Assembly (NCBI GenBank): GCA_046260155.1
Contig: JBJYXV010000045.1
Location: 62,001-126,000, forward strand
Source: PFL25 sp046260155
GTDB taxonomy: Bacteria; Chloroflexota; Anaerolineae; Anaerolineales; UBA4823
DNA length: 64,000 nucleotides
Direction of reading: 5' to 3'
In this document: in pieces, positions 45,566-53,128 of the stretch
Layout of the letters: every line of letters starts with the position of its first letter
Position numbering within the stretch: position 1 is the stretch's first letter
The notes under the pieces: generated by a model
What the model was told of the DNA's origin: nothing
The model's database searches: none
The model's input: the letters and a program-made list of their open reading frames with translations, nothing else
Made by a program: the position numbers and the translations under genes

Positions 45566-46810
45566 ATGCTGATCCATTCCGCTTCGCAATTATTGACGCT
45601 ATCCGCAGGCCCACAGAGGGGTCCAGGCCTGGGTGATCTTGGTTTGATCACAGACGGAGCTGTTTTGATTCACGGTGATCGAATTTCTGCCCTGGGCTCC
45701 ACCCGGGAAATGATCAGCGCCTACCCTCAGGAAACTCTGCTGGATGCCAGCAGCTGCGTGGTAATGCCTGGTTTTGTGGACCCCCATACCCATGTTATTT
45801 GGTCTGGTGATCGAGCAGCTGAATTTGAAATGCGGCTGGAAGGGAAAACTTATTTGGAGATCCTGGCGGCTGGAGGAGGCATTCTTTCCACTGTCCGGGC
45901 AACCCGCACAGCGACGATCGATCAACTCGTCAGCGAGACTCGCCCCCGGCTGCGTACAATGCTCGAATACGGGACGACCACCGTTGAAGCAAAAACCGGT
46001 TACGGTCTCGATCTTGACACCGAGCTGCGTATGCTCAAGGCATTAATCGCCCTGGATGAAGAAGGACCTGTCGAACTCGCCATCACATTCCTCGGCGCAC
46101 ACGCTATCGCCCCGGAATACAAAAATGATCCCCAGGCATATACAAACCTGATCTGCAATACGATCCTGCCTGAGCTTCGCCAGTGGTGGCCAGAAAACCG
46201 CAGGCTGCCCTTCGTGGATGTATTTTGCGAAACTGGAGCTTTTAACCTGCATCAATCCCGGCAGATTCTGGTTGAGGCGAAACGATTGGGTTTCCCTTTA
46301 AAAATCCATGCTGATGAGTTTGACAACCTGGGGGGCGCCGCCTTGGCTGCTGAACTTGGTGCTGTTTCTGCTGATCATCTGGTTGCTACTTCTGCACAGG
46401 ATATTCAAGTATTGGGGCAAAGTGGGACTGTTGCAGTTGCCCTGCCTGCAACACCCTTTGGATTGGCTGAGGGTAAATACACTCCCGCTGCCGAGATTTT
46501 GGGTGCCGGTGGTATGCTAGCCCTGGCAACAGATTTAAACCCGGGCACCGCCTGGTGCGAGAGCATGCAGTTTGCCATCGCATTGGGCTGTCGTTATATG
46601 GGCTTGACACCTGCCCAGGCGATTGCGGCTTCCACGATCAACGCAGCTGCAGCTATCAATCAGGCAGACAGGATCGGCTCCCTCGAACCCGGCAAACTAG
46701 CTGACCTGATCGTCCTGAAGATACCCAATTACCAGCAATTGGGATACCGGTTCGGCACCAACCTGGTGAAGCTGGTCATCAAACGGGGCCAAATTGTCGT
46801 CGAAAATTAA
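45566..46810 (+). CDS. hutI: Imidazolonepropionase
   Basis: A 414-residue amidohydrolase that opens the imidazolone ring in histidine breakdown, giving N-formimino-glutamate. It shows the metal site PGFVDPHTHVIW, the family-specific KTYLEILAAGGGILSTVRATR, ETGAFNLHQSR, KIHADEF and ATDLNPGTAW. GAGG lies 6 bp upstream of ATG. It is divergent from the fumarase/aspartase gene. FTCD at 11093 can use its product; histidase and urocanase genes are not in the window. Confidence 0.95.
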   Translation: MLIHSASQLLTLSAGPQRGPGLGDLGLITDGAVLIHGDRISALGSTREMISAYPQETLLDASSCVVMPGFVDPHTHVIWSGDRAAEFEMRLEGKTYLEILAAGGGILSTVRATRTATIDQLVSETRPRLRTMLEYGTTTVEAKTGYGLDLDTELRMLKALIALDEEGPVELAITFLGAHAIAPEYKNDPQAYTNLICNTILPELRQWWPENRRLPFVDVFCETGAFNLHQSRQILVEAKRLGFPLKIHADEFDNLGGAALAAELGAVSADHLVATSAQDIQVLGQSGTVAVALPATPFGLAEGKYTPAAEILGAGGMLALATDLNPGTAWCESMQFAIALGCRYMGLTPAQAIAASTINAAAAINQADRIGSLEPGKLADLIVLKIPNYQQLGYRFGTNLVKLVIKRGQIVVEN

Positions 46811-46845
46811 TCCAATTTATTTCGTTACTCAAATACAAGTGACCC

Positions 46846-47487
46846 ATGCCTGATATCGAAACTGCCCGTGCCTGGTACCCAGCATATGATCCGGTTCATG
46901 GATTTGACCACATACTGCGTGTCTATCACATGGCTGAAAAAATTGCTTTGATCGAGGGGGCGGATCTTGAGATTGTCCGCGCCGCTGCCCTGTTGCACGA
47001 TGCGCAGGGCAGTCAAACTGAAGGTGGGGAGGCTGGTCGCCAGGACCATCACCAGGCATCATCACAGTTTGCCCAACAGGTCCTGGAGAAAGAGGGCTGG
47101 CCAGCGGATAGAATTGCAGCTGTGCAGCACTGCATCAGAGCTCATCGATTTCGCGACGAATCGCAGAACCCTCAAACATTGGAGGCCAGGATCCTGTTCG
47201 ATGCGGACAAGCTGGATGTGATCGGTGCGATCGGCATAGCCCGCACGATTGCATTCGATGTAGTGGTAAACCAACCCATTTATTCCAAACCATCAAGGCA
47301 GTTTATAGAAACCGGGGTAAAAGAACCTGGTGAACCACACAGCTCCTATCATGAGTATTTATTCAAGCTGAGCAAGATCAAAGACCGCTTGTTCACAAAG
47401 GCTGCCCAGGAATTAGCCGTGGAGCGCGATCGCTTCATGCAGGAATATTTCATCCGGCTCGAGGCCGAAGAAAGCGGTGAAATCTAG
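46846..47487 (+). CDS. HD-domain phosphohydrolase
   Basis: A 213-residue metal-dependent phosphohydrolase of the YedJ-like HD group. The first His is in GFDHILRVYHMA, the HD pair in ALLHDAQG, and further His/Asp ligands lie in AHRFRD and ILFDADKLDVIG. Such proteins act on nucleotides or signalling phosphates, but the substrate is not predictable. It follows hutI by 35 bp on the same strand and may be cotranscribed with it. Confidence 0.88.
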   Translation: MPDIETARAWYPAYDPVHGFDHILRVYHMAEKIALIEGADLEIVRAAALLHDAQGSQTEGGEAGRQDHHQASSQFAQQVLEKEGWPADRIAAVQHCIRAHRFRDESQNPQTLEARILFDADKLDVIGAIGIARTIAFDVVVNQPIYSKPSRQFIETGVKEPGEPHSSYHEYLFKLSKIKDRLFTKAAQELAVERDRFMQEYFIRLEAEESGEI

Positions 47488-47531
47488 TTTCAACTATCAA
47501 TTTTGTTGATTAGTTGGGGGGTTTTTACGGC

Positions 47532-47537
47532 TAGAAT
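47532..47537 (+). promoter_or_regulatory. Candidate -10 box giving a leaderless response-regulator mRNA
   Basis: TAGAAT lies 7 bp before the response-regulator ATG, where transcription would begin on or next to the start codon. No ribosome site is seen before that ATG, which agrees with a leaderless transcript. The -35 region is weak. Confidence 0.45.
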
Positions 47538-47544
47538 TATTGCC

Positions 47545-48171
47545 ATGAGCGATCCAATTCTCGTTGTGGAAGATGTCCCGAATATCCTCGAACTACTGGA
47601 CGTCACATTGCGCTTCAAAGGATATCCCGTAATCACTGCCAGAAATGGTGAAGAAGCTTTAGAGATCGTTCCAGAACAAACCCCCGCACTTGTGATCACT
47701 GACATCATGATGCCCAAAATGGATGGCTACACGCTGGCTTTCAACCTGAGACGAAACCCCCAGACCAGCCATATACCGATCATTTTTCTCTCCGCGACCT
47801 ACGTAACGCCAGAGGACAAAGATTTTGCAATGAGCCTGGGTGCCGTTCGTTTTATGGAGAAACCTGTCGATACAGAAGATTTCCTGCTCACCGTCGCCGA
47901 GGTCCTGACCAACGGCAGTGATGCCCTCTCTCCTCCCATGGATAAGCAACAATTTATGGATGGATACGGGCGCAGGCTGGAAGTGAAGCTCAGCCACAAA
48001 AACGCCCAGATTGTTCGCAATGAGCGTCTGCTGAAAACCTTGCCCGATTCGCTCAAAAACTCCTTTGAAGAAATGCTCGAAGATAATTACGCCCAAAGAG
48101 ATCAGATCCAATGGGAGTTGGACGAGATTCACCAGCGCCTCGAAAATTCACTGTCAGATCCTGCTGCATAA
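47545..48171 (+). CDS. Response regulator (REC domain with C-terminal helical tail)
   Basis: A 208-residue signalling protein. The receiver domain covers about 1-120, with the acidic pair in VVEDVPN, the phosphate-accepting D53 in ITDIMMPKMDGY, FLSATY and the conserved Lys in MEKPVD. The tail (about 130-208) is helical and charged (KLSHKNAQIVRNERLLKTLP...QIQWELDEIHQRLENSL), probably a coiled coil. No DNA-binding domain and no adjacent histidine kinase are present, so output through protein contact is likely. I chose ATG 47545, where the REC fold begins. Confidence 0.88.
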   Translation: MSDPILVVEDVPNILELLDVTLRFKGYPVITARNGEEALEIVPEQTPALVITDIMMPKMDGYTLAFNLRRNPQTSHIPIIFLSATYVTPEDKDFAMSLGAVRFMEKPVDTEDFLLTVAEVLTNGSDALSPPMDKQQFMDGYGRRLEVKLSHKNAQIVRNERLLKTLPDSLKNSFEEMLEDNYAQRDQIQWELDEIHQRLENSLSDPAA

Positions 48172-48196
48172 CTGGGCTGGTTTCAATAACAATTAC

Positions 48197-48230
48197 AAGC
48201 CTTCACAAAATGTGAAGGCTTTTATATTTT
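48197..48230 (+). terminator. Rho-independent terminator after the response regulator
   Basis: AAGCCTTCACA (48197-48207) pairs perfectly with TGTGAAGGCTT (48211-48221) around AAA, followed by TTATATTTT. It lies 25 bp past the stop codon. Confidence 0.9.
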
Positions 48231-48321
48231 CTCGATACAAATTGTGGGCGGCAGGCCACTCAGTGCTGGACTGCTCAATTTGAAAGTGTCCAGGGAGACC
48301 AGGTAAACCTAGCCTCCTGGC

Positions 48322-48672
48322 TCAAGTTAACTCGATCAGGTTCCCCGCTGGATCGTAGAACATCACCCAGCGCGCATTACCCTGCCCTTCAACTCCCCAG
48401 GGTAATTCAACACCATGTGCTTCCAGGCGTGCAAGCGCCTGGTCCAGGTCGCTGACGCGCAAAGCAATTAAGGGAAAGTGAGCTGGTTCCGGGTCTTCAG
48501 CAGGTTGAGGTTTCCCTTTAAGGATCGTCAAAAATGCATTACCGACCTTGAAATGTGGCTGACCATGGTGAGGCTGAGGCAGCAATTCTAATCCCAGCAC
48601 ATCTTTATAAAAATGAGCGGTCGCAATTACATTTTCCGCCCACAGGGATATTACAGCAATATCTTCTATCAT
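48322..48672 (-). CDS. VOC (glyoxalase/bleomycin-resistance fold) protein
   Basis: A 116-residue single VOC domain: FYKDVLGLELL, FKVGNAFLTIL, LDQALARLEAHGVE and MFYDPAGNLIELT, the usual beta-alpha-beta-beta-beta pattern. I start it at ATG 48672 because GGGAG lies 8 bp upstream and the fold begins there. Members bind small molecules or act as metal-dependent lyases and dioxygenases. The substrate is unknown. Confidence 0.85.
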   Translation of the reverse strand: MIEDIAVISLWAENVIATAHFYKDVLGLELLPQPHHGQPHFKVGNAFLTILKGKPQPAEDPEPAHFPLIALRVSDLDQALARLEAHGVELPWGVEGQGNARWVMFYDPAGNLIELT

Positions 48673-48734
48673 TTGATTAACTCCCATCTCATGCAGTAAC
48701 AACCAAGCACGTCGTCCAAAATCCCATTTCTATT

Positions 48735-49541
48735 TCATTCTTTCTGGAGGTATTCTTGCAGCTCTTTGAGATCGATGCGTGAGGTCAAATCCAAGCTGAG
48801 CGGTGTAACTGAGACATTTCCTTTCACCCGCACAGTGTAGACATCTGAATCAGGTCGATCCTGTTGAGGGTCACCAACCACCTCGTACCCGGGGATACCT
48901 GGTTGATCCCATGAGTCTCTTTGCGGAGGTATCGGCTGGTAATAGATTTTCCTGGAAAGGCGGGTAATCTCCCATGGTGTCTCCGGGGTCGCGTTGCAGG
49001 GCACATCCACTTTGAGCACACAGACATCAGCAGGCAAACTCTTTTTCATCAACAAACGCCCAAAATAAGAGGTGAAGTGACCTGCGGTGGAGAAATCAAC
49101 TTCTGGGGAATAGCTCAAGTGATACTCACGCTTGGTTTCCAGCGAGATTGCCAGGGCAGGTATGCCGTGTGTCGCCGCTTCCAATGCTGCTCCTACGGTA
49201 CCAGAGATGGTCACTCCTGTGCCCAGGTTTTCCCCGTAATTTATGCCTGCCACTGCCAGGACCGGTTTCTCCGGCAAAATTTCAAAGATTGCGTGCAGGA
49301 CAGCCTGGGCGGGTGTACCTCCAACCGCAAAGACATTCCAATCCTTGCCATTTACCGGCATCTTCTGCTGGTCGATCAATCCATCCGAGTAAATTGGCAG
49401 GCTGCGTCCAGCCCCCGAAAACTGGTCCCGGGGAGCGACCACATTCACGAAGCCCAGGTCCGAAAGCGCGCTTGCCGCAGTCCACAAGCCAGGCGATTGA
49501 ATGCCATCATCATTGGTGAGCAGAATTTGGGGAGCTGCCAT
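48735..49541 (-). CDS. surE: 5'/3'-nucleotidase SurE
   Basis: A 268-residue metal-dependent phosphatase that removes phosphate from nucleoside monophosphates. The active-site start ILLTNDDGIQSPGL with its Asp pair, SGAGRS, and NYGENLGTGVTISGTVGAALEA are intact. AAAGGT lies 8 bp upstream. It is divergent from the FGGY kinase gene. Confidence 0.93.
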   Translation of the reverse strand: MAAPQILLTNDDGIQSPGLWTAASALSDLGFVNVVAPRDQFSGAGRSLPIYSDGLIDQQKMPVNGKDWNVFAVGGTPAQAVLHAIFEILPEKPVLAVAGINYGENLGTGVTISGTVGAALEAATHGIPALAISLETKREYHLSYSPEVDFSTAGHFTSYFGRLLMKKSLPADVCVLKVDVPCNATPETPWEITRLSRKIYYQPIPPQRDSWDQPGIPGYEVVGDPQQDRPDSDVYTVRVKGNVSVTPLSLDLTSRIDLKELQEYLQKE

Positions 49542-49789
49542 GATTGTTTACCTTTTGTGTAGAACCAGTTCGAGACATCTTTACCAGGCTGTGATTTTCG
49601 TCAGGTGTGTCCGTTGAAAATTATCACTCGGATTCTCCACATGAAGTGGTTGCCAGCTACCCAACCGTCCACTGGGAATGCAAATGCACCGGAGACCAAC
49701 TGGTTTGATCAATTAATAGCCAAAGATTCAACTTCTTAGTAAAATTTATTTGAATTGCAATCATATTATTCTTGGTACTGCGAGCGAAT

Positions 49790-51298
49790 ATGCTATTGAG
49801 TCTCGATCTGGGCACCACACATTCCAAAGCAGGTTTATTCGACCGCAATGGGGATATTGTAGACCTTGCCAGGCGCCCAACCATCCTCCACCAAGATTCT
49901 TCAGGTGGTGTTTATTACGATCCGGAAGAGATGTGGTTTGCTGTTGTTGAGATCCTCCGTAAAGTCTCAGCCAGGATCAGCCCAAAAGAAATAACGGCAA
50001 TAGGAATCGCCAGCATGGCGGAAACGGGCTTGCTGGTCGATAAAAATTCCGCTAGACCACGATCATACATGTTTCCTTGGCATGACGCAAGTGCCTCGTC
50101 TCAGGTCAAAGATCTGGAACATGATCGAGAGCCCCAACAACAGTTTGTCCGCTCTGGAATCCGTCCCAATTTCAAATGCTCCCTGGCAAAACTGCTCTGG
50201 ATCCGTGACAATCATGCACAATGGCTGGAAGGCAGCACCTGGCTGTCGACTGCAGATTACATCGCATTTCGATTGACCGGGGAAATGGCGACCGATTATT
50301 CACTCGCCGGGCGTACGTATGTCTTTCAAATCGATCAGCTCAGCTGGGATAAAGATTGGTTAATTTCCCTCAACTTACCTGAGGATGTTTTCCCACAAGC
50401 ACTTCCCAGCGGCCAGCCGATCGGCCAGGTAAGCGCCGCTGCCGCTTCGCTGACCGGCTTATCCCCCGGCACTCCTGTCGCTATTTGCGGTCACGACCAT
50501 GTATGTGGGGCATTTGCATTGGTGGGAACAGATCCCAGCCAGGTTCTTGACTCGATGGGTACTGCCGAAGCACTGATCGGTAGTTTCGATCATGACCAAT
50601 TGGGAATTAATGAATTCCAATCCGGGTTGGTCTTTGGAAGGCATGTCGCTGGTGGAGGTTACTACTGGATGGGTGGGATTTCTGCCTCCGGAGGATCCCT
50701 GGATTGGCTGCGCAGGATTCTCAGTGATCCACAGTTATCCTATGAGGAACTTGGCCTGTTGCTTGAGCATCTGCCCCCAGCACCAACCGGGATTATCTTC
50801 CTTCCCTATCTTGCCGGCAGCGGTTCCCCTCACACGGATATCCACGTGAGGGGGGCATTGATTGGATTGGAACTATCACATAATCGCTCTGATTTAGTAA
50901 AAGCGATCCTTGAAGGTACAGCATTCGAATCGGAATTTATCCGCCGGGCGGCAGGCAAAATTTTGAAAACCAATATCAGTTCACTGGTAGCTTCCGGTGG
51001 AGGCACAAAGATCAGGCATTGGATGCAGATAAAAGCTGATATCTCCAGTTGCAGAATTACAGTACCAGAAATCCGGGATTCGACTTTGCTCGGGGCTGCC
51101 TTGCTGGCCGGGATCGGTTGTGGGGTATATACAGATGAAACGGACGCCAGATCATCGTTGATCAACCTGCCAGTTTCGATTTACGATCCAAACCCATCCC
51201 AGCATCTGGTTTATCAGGAGCTTTACCAGCAAGGCTTCCTTGCATATCAAAAGCCTTTGCGTGAGAACTCCTCAACCTCCTCTGCCGACCCGGCCTAA
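49790..51298 (+). CDS. FGGY-family carbohydrate kinase
   Basis: A 502-residue sugar kinase. The N-terminal ATPase fold shows LSLDLGTTHSKAGLFDRNG, and the C-terminal fold shows VASGGGTKIRHWMQIKADI and the GAALLAG helix. Such enzymes phosphorylate xylulose, gluconate, glycerol or related compounds; the residues here do not settle the substrate. ATG 49790 is preferred over an upstream TTG. Its last 27 bases overlap the convergent ABC permease gene. Confidence 0.88.
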   Translation: MLLSLDLGTTHSKAGLFDRNGDIVDLARRPTILHQDSSGGVYYDPEEMWFAVVEILRKVSARISPKEITAIGIASMAETGLLVDKNSARPRSYMFPWHDASASSQVKDLEHDREPQQQFVRSGIRPNFKCSLAKLLWIRDNHAQWLEGSTWLSTADYIAFRLTGEMATDYSLAGRTYVFQIDQLSWDKDWLISLNLPEDVFPQALPSGQPIGQVSAAAASLTGLSPGTPVAICGHDHVCGAFALVGTDPSQVLDSMGTAEALIGSFDHDQLGINEFQSGLVFGRHVAGGGYYWMGGISASGGSLDWLRRILSDPQLSYEELGLLLEHLPPAPTGIIFLPYLAGSGSPHTDIHVRGALIGLELSHNRSDLVKAILEGTAFESEFIRRAAGKILKTNISSLVASGGGTKIRHWMQIKADISSCRITVPEIRDSTLLGAALLAGIGCGVYTDETDARSSLINLPVSIYDPNPSQHLVYQELYQQGFLAYQKPLRENSSTSSADPA

Positions 51299-52114
51299 CT
51301 TCGGCAGCTTCCAACCTCCCTCCCCACCGACTCTTATCTCACGCCGCTCAAACAACCACCATGCTAGTCCAGCGAGCAGCAGGGATACCGCGCTTAAACC
51401 TGACAGGTTGACCCAGTTCACGCCTTCAATCGCGCTTCCTCCTTGGTAAAAATACAGCGGTGTCAGCTCGTAGAAAGCCTGTAAATCCTGATTGATATTT
51501 GCTAAACCAACCAATAGAAAATTCAAAACGAGCAGGGCACCCGCCAAACCAGCCGCTGCTCGCGCCGACGGCAGCAGCATGCTGAACAACAGTGCAGTAA
51601 TACCGAACAGCATCAAAATCACGAAGAGTGGTAGAAACGGCCTCAGCAGCTCAATGGCACCCAACCCTAAAGCCGAAGTTCCGGATGGAATTACCCATCC
51701 CAACCAGCTGATGATCAAGATCGCTGCACAGGCCAGGCAAAATCCGATAAAGCGTCCCCAGAAGAAGCTTGAACGGCTCACAGGATATGCAAGCAGCAGG
51801 TCCATGATACCTCTTTCTTCATCAGATACAAGCAGGTTCCCACCCGCACTCACCGCAAAGATTCCGATGATCAGGGTCATGTAGGCGAAGTAATAGGTAT
51901 CCATGTATCCTTGAGGGGTCATGATTTCATAAATACTCGGGAAGAATGCCAGCATTTCTTGGGGATAATTTTCGAAAATATCCACCAATCCTCCGATTGA
52001 TTCCATGGAGCTGAAGAAAAGAGCCATCATTATCCCATATAAGAAAAGCCCGATCCCCCAGCCAATGATTGATCCACGCATACGTCTCAAGGTGTGCTTG
52101 ATCTCTGTGTACAT
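51272..52114 (-). CDS. ABC-2 type transporter permease
   Basis: A 280-residue membrane protein with about six helices, typical of ABC-2 exporter permeases that start with a cytoplasmic MYTEIKHTLRRMRGSI. I chose ATG 52114 because AAGGAGG lies 9 bp upstream, inside the end of the ATPase gene. Its 3' end overlaps the FGGY kinase tail to tail by 27 bp. The substrate is unknown; the operon context suggests defence against a compound. Confidence 0.87.
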   Translation of the reverse strand: MYTEIKHTLRRMRGSIIGWGIGLFLYGIMMALFFSSMESIGGLVDIFENYPQEMLAFFPSIYEIMTPQGYMDTYYFAYMTLIIGIFAVSAGGNLLVSDEERGIMDLLLAYPVSRSSFFWGRFIGFCLACAAILIISWLGWVIPSGTSALGLGAIELLRPFLPLFVILMLFGITALLFSMLLPSARAAAGLAGALLVLNFLLVGLANINQDLQAFYELTPLYFYQGGSAIEGVNWVNLSGLSAVSLLLAGLAWWLFERREIRVGGEGGWKLPKLGRVGRGG

Positions 52115-52115
52115 G

Positions 52116-53030
52116 CTAACTACCCTCCTTGGAGCCACTTGTGTAATATGCCAGGAACGCTTCTTCTAAGGATTGCCTCTGCAGGTCGATATCCACCACA
52201 GGGAATTCCGCCAGCGCTTTGATCAAACCATCTAGGTCACCTTCAACTCGTAAAGTGACTTGCCGGCCGTCTGTCAATGATTGTACGGTCACACCCGGCA
52301 CCTGAGCCAATGGACTGGCATCCACCTCTTCTTTAAAACGGATCCGCATGGAGCGAACTTCCATTTTGATCAATTTCCCAGGCTCCGCTTCCTCCACGAT
52401 CTTCCCCATGCTGATAATCGCTACCCGATCTGCCAGACTCTCCACTTCGCTGATGATATGGGAGGAGAAAAATATCGTGCAGCCTTCAGCCTGTGCCTGG
52501 CGTAACATCCTGTACACTTCTTGCTGCATCAAGGGATCCAAACCACTTGTGGGTTCATCCATGATCAACAATTCCGGTTTATGCATCATGGCTTGCACCA
52601 GGCCCACCTTCTGCTTATTGCCCTTGGAGAGATTTTTTACCGGCACTTCCAGGTCCAGCTCCAACCTTTGAGCCAGCTGCAGCGCGGTATCCCAATCGAC
52701 ATGATCCCCCCTCAAATCGATAAAGTAGCGCAGTACATTTTTAACCTTCAAGTTCGCTTCAATATTCAGCTCGCCCGGTAAATAACCGGTTCTCGCGTGT
52801 ACACCTTTAGGATCCTTTTGCGGATTTATACCCAGGACTTGAATCGATCCCGATTGGGGGCGAATCATGTCCAGCATGCAGCGGATGGTTGTCGTCTTCC
52901 CTGCACCGTTCGGCCCCAGGAATCCAAAAATCTCTCCAGGATAAACATCGATATTGACTCCAAGCAAAGCCTGCACACTTCCATAGGATTTATGCAAATC
53001 TGTTATTTCGATCGCTTTTGAGATACCCAT
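52116..53030 (-). CDS. ABC transporter ATP-binding protein
   Basis: A 304-residue ATPase of the exporter type: GPNGAGKTTT (Walker A), NLSKGNKQK (signature) and LLIMDEPTSGLDP (Walker B). GAGGAG lies 4 bp upstream of ATG 53030, where the conserved fold begins. A longer GTG start at 53132 would overlap the stop of the upstream enzyme gene by 4 bp and cannot be excluded. It pairs with the permease that follows. Confidence 0.9.
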   Translation of the reverse strand: MGISKAIEITDLHKSYGSVQALLGVNIDVYPGEIFGFLGPNGAGKTTTIRCMLDMIRPQSGSIQVLGINPQKDPKGVHARTGYLPGELNIEANLKVKNVLRYFIDLRGDHVDWDTALQLAQRLELDLEVPVKNLSKGNKQKVGLVQAMMHKPELLIMDEPTSGLDPLMQQEVYRMLRQAQAEGCTIFFSSHIISEVESLADRVAIISMGKIVEEAEPGKLIKMEVRSMRIRFKEEVDASPLAQVPGVTVQSLTDGRQVTLRVEGDLDGLIKALAEFPVVDIDLQRQSLEEAFLAYYTSGSKEGS

Positions 53031-53128
53031 CACACTCCTCACTGATTCTCTATCGTTTAGCACCTGCTCTACAATTATTCCTGCTTCAGGTTCCTCGTCC
53101 GAAGTAGTAAATGAAGCCAAACGATCCA

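Noticed and set aside
45369..45614. N-terminal extension of the fumarase/aspartase into the hutI start
   Set aside because: The family N-terminus begins at the ATG at 45368, with a ribosome site, and the extension has no family similarity.
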